Assembly (NCBI GenBank): GCA_036506175.1 | Contig: DASXSE010000106.1 | Location: forward strand, 1-19,847 | Source of the DNA: JAIBJP01 sp036506175 | GTDB taxonomy: Bacteria > Actinomycetota > Thermoleophilia > Gaiellales > Gaiellaceae | DNA: 19,847 nt | Direction: 5' to 3' | Shown: in pieces, positions 7,616 through 13,247 of the stretch | How the letters are laid out: each line of letters starts with the position of its first letter | How positions within the stretch are numbered: the stretch's first letter is position 1 | Notes under the pieces: model-generated | Databases searched by the model: none | Told to the model about the DNA's origin: nothing | Seen by the model: only the letters and a program-made list of their open reading frames with translations | Position numbers and translations under genes: made by a program

Positions 7616-8907
7616 ACGGGCACTCGGGGTGCGAACCGCTCGGCCAGCTCGAGAACCAGCTCCTCGAGGTCGTGGTCACCGCGGAGTGGGCGCAGGTCGT
7701 TGTCGCAAAGCACGAGATCGACTCCACGCTCGGCGGCGGTCTCGGCGACGACGTCGATCGCCGCCGCTTTCAGCTCGACGAGATAGACCTCGGCCGAGCG
7801 AGCCTCCACGGAAGCAAGGTCGGCGCGAAGCTCTTGGCGCCTTCCCAGGTTGCCGGAGACGAGCACGACCTCGGCGCCGTGCTCGCGTGCGAGATGCTCG
7901 CGGAGCCGCGCATGCACGCCGTCCGGCGCGGTGGAGAAGAAGGCCACGCGCCGGCCCCGCACCTGGTCGGGCTCGACGGGTTGGGGCCGGAAGACACTTT
8001 CGACCACCGGCAGGCCGGGCTTGACGTGGTCGATGGCTGCGCGGAGCCGGTTCACATGGACGTCGGTGGCGAGCGGCTCCTCGCAGCCTGTGAGGACGAC
8101 GAGATCGGAAAGGAGCAGCCGATAAGCGCCCATGTAGCCGGTCAGGGTCTCGGCGTCCTGTCCAGCGCCCGCGGCGAGGATGCGCGCGCCCGTCTCCACC
8201 GGCGGCAGAGCCGCGCCGCTGCCCTCGAACAGGACCAGATCCGGCGCTAGCGAGGCCGCGAGCCGCGCCGCCGGCTGCAAGTTGGAGAAGAACGGCGCCC
8301 CTGCGAAGCCTCCGCCGCACCTGCGGGCGCCCACCGTGGTCACGCGGGCCATGGCCGCGTCCTCCAGGTAATCCGACGCTGCGTGGACGCCTGAACGGGA
8401 GAGAGCGAGCAAGTCCTCCAGCGCAGGCTCTCCTTCGACGACGACGGGCTCGCGTGGGCCGCCGCGCCCCATTGCGACGATCACGACCTCGCGGTCGCGG
8501 GCGAGGATGCGCGCGACGTGGCCGGCAACGGCGGTCTTGCCGACGCGCTTGCCCGTTCCGATCACCGCGAGGGCCGGCAGCTCGAACGGCTCGAAGCGCA
8601 CGGGATCGAAGCGGAAGTCGGCGCCGAGGTAGGAAAGACCCGCCGCCAGCGTGCGGCTCGCGAGCTCGAAACGGCGCCGCGGATCGACGACCGGCTCGTC
8701 GGAGAGATCGACCACGGCCTCGGCGCCTGTCGCCTGGATGCCTTCTTCCAAGGTGTCGTACAGGGGAACGCCGTAGTCCTCGTCGCCGCGCAGCTTCTCG
8801 GAGCCGCCGACGAGAACGGCGCCCAGGATCTCGTGCGGCAGCGCGACGAACGCCACGCGAACGACGTCCGGGTAGTGCTCGCCGTCAATCAGGGCCAGAC
8901 CCTTCAC
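7612..8907 (-). CDS. Cyclic 2,3-diphosphoglycerate synthetase-like ATPase
   Basis: 431 residues. The N-terminal part (1-110) begins LALIDGEHYPDVVR and holds a Rossmann-like region with LVGGSEKLRG. A P-loop follows at 117-125 (GTGKRVGKT) with MGRGGPREP, then DLVLFEGSGAALPPVE and LTGYMGAYRLLLSDLVVLTG. This order matches the archaeal enzyme (CpgS of Methanothermus fervidus, about 460 residues), which closes 2,3-diphosphoglycerate to the cyclic compound with ATP. The GTG start overlaps the upstream metallophosphoesterase stop (GTGA), and its own stop overlaps the kinase start (ATGA). Having the two enzymes of the pathway adjacent makes the assignment much stronger than homology alone. In methanogens the product is a thermoprotectant, K+ counter-ion and phosphate store; its role in this bacterium is unknown. 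Confidence 0.85.
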   Translation of the reverse strand: MKGLALIDGEHYPDVVRVAFVALPHEILGAVLVGGSEKLRGDEDYGVPLYDTLEEGIQATGAEAVVDLSDEPVVDPRRRFELASRTLAAGLSYLGADFRFDPVRFEPFELPALAVIGTGKRVGKTAVAGHVARILARDREVVIVAMGRGGPREPVVVEGEPALEDLLALSRSGVHAASDYLEDAAMARVTTVGARRCGGGFAGAPFFSNLQPAARLAASLAPDLVLFEGSGAALPPVETGARILAAGAGQDAETLTGYMGAYRLLLSDLVVLTGCEEPLATDVHVNRLRAAIDHVKPGLPVVESVFRPQPVEPDQVRGRRVAFFSTAPDGVHARLREHLAREHGAEVVLVSGNLGRRQELRADLASVEARSAEVYLVELKAAAIDVVAETAAERGVDLVLCDNDLRPLRGDHDLEELVLELAERFAPRVPV

Positions 8908-9686
8908 TTGCTCCTCACTTCGTCCTCGATTCGCGTCGTGTACTTCTCGAACTCGAGCGTGTCCGCCGAGAACTGAATGATGCGCTCTTGGTCGTGGAAT
9001 GGGTACTTCCGCCAGACGTCGACGTGCCTGCCGTCGATCTCCAGCAGGTTGTAGCAGGGTCGGGTGTTTCCTCTCAGGCGCAAGGTCGAGACCGTGCCGG
9101 CGTTGACGATGAAGATGTTTTCCAGCCGCCAGGCGTACGGAACGTGCTTGTGGCCGGAGAGGACGAGGTTGACCTTGGCGCGCTGAAGCGCTTCGAGCGC
9201 GTCACCGGCGTCGTAGACGACGTTGCGCTCGCGCCCGGTTCCCGGTACGGGAAGCAGGTGGTGGTGGAGGACGAAGATGCGGAAGTCGGCTTCAGGCGCG
9301 AATTGCTCCTGGATCCAGGTGTAACGACTGCGCCCGATGTGCCCGTGATCCAGGTCGGGCTCGGTCGAATCGATTGCGACCACCGAAACGCCGTTCAGGT
9401 GAACGACGGGATTGCGATTGCCGAAGAGCTCCTCGAAGTGGATATAGCCGACGTTCCGGGAGTCGTGGTTCCCCGGGATGACGACGAGCTCCTGGCAACT
9501 GAGGCGGTTGAGATAGCCCTTGGCCTCGGCGTACTCCTGCTTGAACCCGTACGCAGTCAGATCACCGGAGCACACAACGATCTGGGGCTCGAGCTCGTTG
9601 ATCTCCATGATCGCGCGCTCCATCAGATCCGGCACGAAATACGGGGATCCGCAGTGCAGGTCGGAAATGTGAGCGATTCGAAACAC
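8904..9686 (-). CDS. Calcineurin-like metallophosphoesterase
   Basis: 260 residues with the full dinuclear metal motif set: D9-x-H11 (SDLH), GD at 41-42 (SGDL), GNHD at 72-75, the LHHHLLP loop near 140-146, and GHKH at 178-181. It most resembles class III (CpdA-like) cyclic-nucleotide phosphodiesterases, a group whose members often act on other phosphoesters. No signal peptide is seen, so it is cytosolic. The GTG start has a strong Shine-Dalgarno (AGAGGGAG at 9691-9698). It is the first gene of the operon, overlapping the cyclic diphosphoglycerate synthetase by GTGA. That placement suggests hydrolysis of the cyclic compound or a related metabolite, which is inference only. Confidence 0.88.
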   Translation of the reverse strand: MFRIAHISDLHCGSPYFVPDLMERAIMEINELEPQIVVCSGDLTAYGFKQEYAEAKGYLNRLSCQELVVIPGNHDSRNVGYIHFEELFGNRNPVVHLNGVSVVAIDSTEPDLDHGHIGRSRYTWIQEQFAPEADFRIFVLHHHLLPVPGTGRERNVVYDAGDALEALQRAKVNLVLSGHKHVPYAWRLENIFIVNAGTVSTLRLRGNTRPCYNLLEIDGRHVDVWRKYPFHDQERIIQFSADTLEFEKYTTRIEDEVRSK

Positions 9687-9690
9687 GCGC

Positions 9691-9728
9691 CTCCCTCTGG
9701 AGCCGTCGTCGAGCCCAGTCGAAGTGTA
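9691..9728 (-). promoter_or_regulatory. Promoter and Shine-Dalgarno of the cyclic-diphosphoglycerate operon
   Basis: On the minus strand TACACT (9723-9728) is a consensus-like -10, giving an expected leader of about 30 nt. AGAGGGAG (9691-9698) lies 4 nt before the GTG at 9686. Unlike most neighbours, this operon therefore has a leadered, Shine-Dalgarno-driven start. No clear -35 was found. Confidence 0.45.
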
Positions 9729-9762
9729 ATGCGGGGTCGTCCGGGCAGATTGCTACTCTCAA

Positions 9763-10137
9763 ATGCGGATGGCCTCAGAAACCTCCGATTTCCAGGCAAG
9801 TTCGGAGATGGATACCCCCCGGTTCGCCAACCAGGCCGAGGTCGAATGCGCAAGTCTCCTTGACTTCTACGGACTCGATTGGGAGTACGAGCCGAAGTCC
9901 TTCGTCCTCGAGACAGACGAGGACGGCCGGATCATCGAGGCGTTCACGCCCGACTTTTACTTGCCTGAGCAGGATCTTTATCTCGAGGTGACGGTGATGA
10001 AGCAATCCCTCGTCACGCGCAAGAACCGCAAGATTCGAAAGCTGCGAGCGCGGTATCCAGACATCAGGATCAAGCTGTTCACCCGGCGCGACATCGAGCG
10101 CCTCGCCCAGAAATACAAACTGAACATCGCCTCATAG
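9763..10137 (+). CDS. Small PD-(D/E)XK nuclease-like protein of unknown function
   Basis: 124 residues, no membrane segment. The core AEVECASLLDFYGLDWEYEP, then FTPDFYLPEQDLYLEVTVMK, then TRKNRKIRKLRARYP, resembles the PD-(D/E)XK nuclease fold: Glu near 26-28, Asp64 in PDF, and Glu75 followed by Val-Thr where a Lys would normally sit. The expected E-x-K is thus E-x-T, with Lys80 nearby, so it may be an inactive or migrated-Lys variant. The C-terminus is Lys/Arg-rich. ATG codons at 9763 and 9769 are both possible, and ATG 9808 is the next. TACTCT at 9754-9759 could be a -10 for a near-leaderless start. Its stop overlaps the likely start of the phosphoribosyltransferase, so the two are probably co-expressed. 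Target unknown. Confidence 0.7.
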   Translation: MRMASETSDFQASSEMDTPRFANQAEVECASLLDFYGLDWEYEPKSFVLETDEDGRIIEAFTPDFYLPEQDLYLEVTVMKQSLVTRKNRKIRKLRARYPDIRIKLFTRRDIERLAQKYKLNIAS

Positions 10138-10673
10138 AGCCCCCCGACCCTCGGATTGGCGAGGTTTACCTCTCCCGGGAGGAGATCCACGCGCGGGTCA
10201 CCGAGCTGGGCGCGCAGCTGACGGCTGATTACGCCGGCCGCGAGCCGATCCTCGTCACCGTGATGAAAGGCGCCTTCATCTTCCTCGCCGATCTTTCGCG
10301 GGCATTCATTGGGCCGCACGAGCTCGACTTCGTCGTTTTGGCGGGCTACGACGGGGCCCTCGGCGGGCGGAAGAAGGTCCGGCTGATCAAGGATCTCGAC
10401 CTGCCGATCATGGGGCGCGACGTCCTGATCGTCGAAAACGTCATCGACACCGGTTTGACCATCAACTACCTCGTGAATACGTTCAAGCTCCGACGGCCGC
10501 GAGACATCGCGGCGTGCACCCTCCTGGATAGGCCGTACCGGCGACTCGTGGACGATCTTCCGCTGCGCTACGTGGGTTTCACCGTGCCTGACGAGTTCTA
10601 CGTCGGCTACGGGTTCCAGCTGGACGGCCGCTTCCGCGGGCTGCCTGACATCCGCGTCGTCCATGGTCTTTAG
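10134..10673 (+). CDS. hpt: Hypoxanthine phosphoribosyltransferase (HPRT), non-standard start
   Basis: About 179 residues when read from 10134, the normal HPRT length. The frame shows IGEVYLSREEIHARVTELGA, then VTVMKGAFIFLADL (pyrophosphate loop), LIKDLDLPIMGRDVLIVE, NVIDTGLTINYL (PRPP loop), and VGFTVPDEFYVGYG near the end. HPRT salvages hypoxanthine and guanine to IMP/GMP with PRPP. The first ATG/GTG/TTG in frame is GTG at 10260, which would delete about 42 conserved residues. Only near-cognate codons precede them: ATA at 10134, overlapping the upstream TAG as ATAG, or ATT at 10155. I use 10134 provisionally. The PRPP loop reads VENVIDTG, where Glu-Asp is usual; the catalytic Asp of DTG is kept. 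Confidence 0.83.
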   Translation: MEPPDPRIGEVYLSREEIHARVTELGAQLTADYAGREPILVTVMKGAFIFLADLSRAFIGPHELDFVVLAGYDGALGGRKKVRLIKDLDLPIMGRDVLIVENVIDTGLTINYLVNTFKLRRPRDIAACTLLDRPYRRLVDDLPLRYVGFTVPDEFYVGYGFQLDGRFRGLPDIRVVHGL

Positions 10674-10693
10674 GTTTTCGGCGCTGCCGAGCG

Positions 10694-10707
10694 GGGGTGA
10701 AGACCCC
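10694..10707 (+). promoter_or_regulatory. Hairpin abutting a start codon
   Basis: GGGGT-GAAG-ACCCC is a 5-bp stem with a 4-nt loop ending directly at the ATG of 10708. The only Shine-Dalgarno-like purine run (GGGGGTGA) is inside its left arm, so the fold could hide the ribosome site. Confidence 0.3.
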
Positions 10708-10836
10708 ATGGAACGCGAGCCCGAGGTTCAGCCGTGTCCGACTCCTGCGGAACGCCGCGCGTTCCGCCTGCTCCCAGTCGTCTGGAGCGTCGTCCTCGTC
10801 CTCGCCGGCATCATCCTCTACGCCGTCTTCCGCTAG
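10708..10836 (+). CDS. 42-residue single-pass membrane peptide
   Basis: ATG at 10708, TAG at 10834-10836. The translation has a charged N-terminus (MEREPEVQPCPTPAERR) and one hydrophobic helix at about 21-40 (LLPVVWSVVLVLAGIILYAV) ending in Phe-Arg. It starts 34 bp after hpt and is likely on the same transcript. The coding potential is supported by the clean hydrophilic-then-membrane pattern and by third-position G/C bias; I recognise no family. The Arg-Arg before the helix predicts a cytosolic N-terminus. Function unknown. Confidence 0.55.
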   Translation: MEREPEVQPCPTPAERRAFRLLPVVWSVVLVLAGIILYAVFR

Positions 10837-10849
10837 CGGCTAGCGGTAT

Positions 10850-12034
10850 CTAGAGGTAGTTGAGGGGATTGACCGGCGTGCCGTTCACGCGAACTTCGAA
10901 GTGCAGGTGGCAGCCCGTGGAATGGCCCGTCGAGCCGACGGCGCCAATCACCTGCCCCTGGGAGACGTGGCCGCCGCTTACGTAGATCGCGGACTGGTGG
11001 CCGTAAGCGGTCGCCAGGCCGTTCCCGTGGTCGATGATGACGAAGTTGCCGTAACCGTCCATCCAGCCTGAGAAGACGACGGTCCCCGAAGCCGCCGCGT
11101 GGATAGGAGTCCCGCAAGCCGCCCCGATGTCGATGCCCTCGTGCATGCGGCCCCAACGCCAGCCGAAACCGCTCGTGATGGGCCCGTTGACCGGCCAGAT
11201 CAGCCCGGCAGCAGACGGCGCGCCCGTGCCCGAGCTTCCACCTGACCTGATCTTCGAGGCAATCGCCGCGCTCGCCGCCTGCATCGCCGCCAGGTCTTCC
11301 TCGTCCGCATGACGCTCCTGCCGGACGTTGGCGAGGATCGCCTGCTTGTCGGAACGTGCGGCGGCTAGCGCGGACCGTTCGGCGACCAGCTGATCGCGCG
11401 CGGCGCGCTGCTCCTCCGTCTTCTTCGCCAGGATCGCCGTGGCCTGGGCGACCTCCGCTTTCGTCGTCGCAGTCAGCTGGCGCGCGACCCGCATCTCCCC
11501 CTGGAGACGCTTGATCGTGTCCGCGATTCGCTTGTCTTCCTGACCGATCGTGTGGAAGTAGTCGAGCTGCTCTAGGAGATCGGAGAGGCTGTTCACCTGG
11601 AGCAGGATCTCGAGCTCGCTCGCCTCGTCCGTCTCGTACAGCTGCACGAGCCGCGCCTCCAGACGCGCCTGCGCCTCCGCATGCTCCCGAACCAACCGAT
11701 GTAGCGTCTCGGTCTGATCACGGAGACGCGCTTCGAGGCGAGCCAGCCGGCTCCGGTGGACGGCCAGGTCGTGCTCGAGCGCGTTCACCTTCGCGGTCAG
11801 CGTGTCGATGTCGCCGGCCAGGCCATTGATGCGCGTTGACGCCGCGGAAATGTCACCGGTGAGGACTTGCTCTTTCGCCTTCGCCTTCGCGATCTGGTCC
11901 TGCAAGCCGGAGATGTGGGCGTCGAGTGCGTCCTTCCGGTTGGACAGCGATTGCCCGAGTGCAGCGGGAACGGCGAGCGCGATCACAGCCGCCGAAGCGA
12001 CGAGGAGCACGATGATGCGGCGGGGGATCGGCAC
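10850..12034 (-). CDS. Secreted coiled-coil M23 peptidase (EnvC/NlpD-like)
   Basis: 394 residues. A signal peptide or anchor (1-27: RRIIVLLVASAAVIALAVPA, then ALG) is followed by a long coiled coil at about 30-255 interrupted near residues 135-160. A Gly/Ser linker (262-276) leads to an M23/LytM domain (280-394). The zinc site is complete: H298-x3-D302 (HEGIDIG), YGH (H346) and HLH (376-378). Proteins of this build either cut peptide cross-links in the wall or activate amidases at division; the intact metal ligands favour a peptidase. The GTG start puts the signal peptide in place; no Shine-Dalgarno is seen, and the 128-bp upstream gap contains repeats and a hairpin. It lies downstream of the ccm genes but may have its own promoter. 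Confidence 0.9.
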   Translation of the reverse strand: MPIPRRIIVLLVASAAVIALAVPAALGQSLSNRKDALDAHISGLQDQIAKAKAKEQVLTGDISAASTRINGLAGDIDTLTAKVNALEHDLAVHRSRLARLEARLRDQTETLHRLVREHAEAQARLEARLVQLYETDEASELEILLQVNSLSDLLEQLDYFHTIGQEDKRIADTIKRLQGEMRVARQLTATTKAEVAQATAILAKKTEEQRAARDQLVAERSALAAARSDKQAILANVRQERHADEEDLAAMQAASAAIASKIRSGGSSGTGAPSAAGLIWPVNGPITSGFGWRWGRMHEGIDIGAACGTPIHAAASGTVVFSGWMDGYGNFVIIDHGNGLATAYGHQSAIYVSGGHVSQGQVIGAVGSTGHSTGCHLHFEVRVNGTPVNPLNYL

Positions 12035-12075
12035 CGGCTGAGAGTTTCGCCGGGCGCGCGGACGTCCCTGCGCAC

Positions 12076-12155
12076 CCAGCGGGAAGCGTTTTACCTGCTG
12101 GAAGCCCGGTGTTTTACATCAAATTGCGGGGATTTTCCAGCGAGAAGCGTCCCTG
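12076..12155. repeat. Short imperfect repeats and hairpin upstream of the M23 peptidase gene
   Basis: Three related units occur: 12076-12094 (CCAGCGGGAAGCGTTTTAC), 12095-12117 (ends GTGTTTTAC) and 12137-12155 (CCAGCGAGAAGCG...). CGTCCCTGC also occurs twice (12063-12071, 12148-12156). Overlapping them is a nested stem at 12097-12141: GCTGGAA/TTCCAGC, CCCG/CGGG and GTTT/AAAT around a 6-nt loop. This fills most of the 128-bp gap, so it may be a structured leader or operator set for the peptidase. I see no match to the known c-di-AMP riboswitch consensus that controls some actinobacterial wall hydrolases. Confidence 0.45.
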
Positions 12156-12162
12156 CCAGGGC

Positions 12163-12921
12163 TTAGCTCTTCCGCACCTTTTTCTTCGTTTCAGGCATGG
12201 GCGGATGCTCCGGAGCAGGTACCGGATCGTCCGGGGAGGGCTCCGGAACCGGTTCGGGCGTCGGTGGGGTGCCCTCGTCGGGGGGAGGCCACGGCTCTGG
12301 AATGCGCGGCGGCTCGGGCGGCTGCTCGGCCTGGATCCGCTCGGTCGCCTTCATGGCGGCCTGTGCGCGCTGTACGCGCTCGTCGGTTTGTCGAATGAGG
12401 GCTTCGATCTCCGCCTCCTTCTCCTGAATGCGGTCGACGACCCCTTGAACGGACTCCTTCGCCGACTTCGTTCCCGCTTTGTCACGGTAAAACACGGCAT
12501 GTCCGAGCTGGTACAGGGCCCGGCCTCGCTCAGCCTCGAGCTCCGCGCGCTCCCGCCGTGCACGGAAGAGCTCCAGCTGACCCCGTGAGCGCGCGGCCAG
12601 CGCCGAATGGGTCGCTGCGACCCGCTCACGGAACCCCGCCAACGCGTATCGCGCCGCCTGTCGTTCGGCCTCGCGCTGCGAGAGGAAGAGGATGCCCGCG
12701 CCGAAGAGAGCAACGAGCCCCCAAGCCCAGAGGCCTCCCGCCAGCAGGATGACGGCACCTATTGCGACGAGGACGACGATGACCATGAAGGGATCCGGGG
12801 GCCAGCGGCGCCGTGCTCGCACCATCGTGGCCCCGTCCTCGGAGCTCAGCGAGCGGCCGCACTCCGGACAGAAGCGGCTGTCGGCGGGCATCGACGTGCC
12901 GCAATGAGGACAGTCACGCAT
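12163..12921 (-). CDS. Zinc-ribbon membrane protein with coiled coil and proline-rich tail
   Basis: 252 residues, no named family recognised. In order: a zinc ribbon C4-x2-C7-x10-C18-x2-C21 (DCPHCG... FCPECG); two hydrophobic helices at about 45-82; a charged coiled coil at about 84-195; and a Pro/Glu-rich tail (200-245) ending in a basic KKKVRKS. Zinc ribbon and coiled coil should be on the same, cytosolic side. Its start lies inside the end of the CcmI-like gene (8-bp overlap, ATGCGTGA), so it is translationally coupled to the cytochrome c maturation operon. A structural or regulatory role at the membrane is plausible but unproven. Confidence 0.8.
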   Translation of the reverse strand: MRDCPHCGTSMPADSRFCPECGRSLSSEDGATMVRARRRWPPDPFMVIVVLVAIGAVILLAGGLWAWGLVALFGAGILFLSQREAERQAARYALAGFRERVAATHSALAARSRGQLELFRARRERAELEAERGRALYQLGHAVFYRDKAGTKSAKESVQGVVDRIQEKEAEIEALIRQTDERVQRAQAAMKATERIQAEQPPEPPRIPEPWPPPDEGTPPTPEPVPEPSPDDPVPAPEHPPMPETKKKVRKS

Positions 12922-13246
12922 GAACGTCTTCGCGGACGGTCGGATCCGCCTCCTTCGTAGGCCCGAGCGCCTTCAAAGCCTCGGCAGCCTGCCGCCGCAG
13001 CGGCCCTACGAGCCCTCGGTAATCCGCGTCGGAAATTTTCCCCGTCCTGTGGTCGAACTCGAGCTCCTTCAGAGCTGCAAGTGCCCGGTCCCGCTCCTCC
13101 GCCAAACGCACGCGCTCGCGTTCTGCGGGCGGCAACTCGGCCAAGCGGTCGTTCTCGGGCGCCGGCTCGCGCAGGAAAGGGCGCGCCACGAAGGCGACAC
13201 ACGCGACCGCCAGCAGCACGGCGAGGATGAGCGCCGCCGTCCCCAC
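12914..13246 (-). CDS. CcmI-like cytochrome c biogenesis protein
   Basis: 110 residues from the GTG at 13244-13246. A longer frame to 13300 overlaps the end of ccmF and adds no recognisable residues. One membrane helix occupies the first about 22 residues (ALILAVLLAVACVAFVARPF). A soluble stretch follows with EERDRALAALKELEFDHRTGKISDADYRGL, the conserved segment just after the membrane helices of CcmI. CcmI presents apocytochrome to the haem ligation complex; here only this N-terminal module is present, without a TPR domain. The start follows the ccmF stop by 1 nt (TGA-C-GTG) and the stop overlaps the zinc-ribbon gene, so the three genes form one operon. Confidence 0.75.
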   Translation of the reverse strand: MGTAALILAVLLAVACVAFVARPFLREPAPENDRLAELPPAERERVRLAEERDRALAALKELEFDHRTGKISDADYRGLVGPLRRQAAEALKALGPTKEADPTVREDVHA

Positions 13247-13247
13247 G

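Noticed and set aside
8454..9863. A 469-residue + strand frame opposite the synthetase and phosphoesterase
   Set aside because: Arg-rich, low-complexity translation that crosses two real genes and an intergenic region; a mirror of their codon bias.
10260..10673. HPRT starting at the GTG at 10260
   Set aside because: It would cut off about 42 residues of conserved HPRT sequence that are plainly encoded upstream in the same frame.
12035..12162. c-di-AMP (ydaO-type) riboswitch before the M23 peptidase
   Set aside because: Gene context fits, but I could not find the conserved core of that riboswitch; only a simple nested hairpin and repeats are visible.
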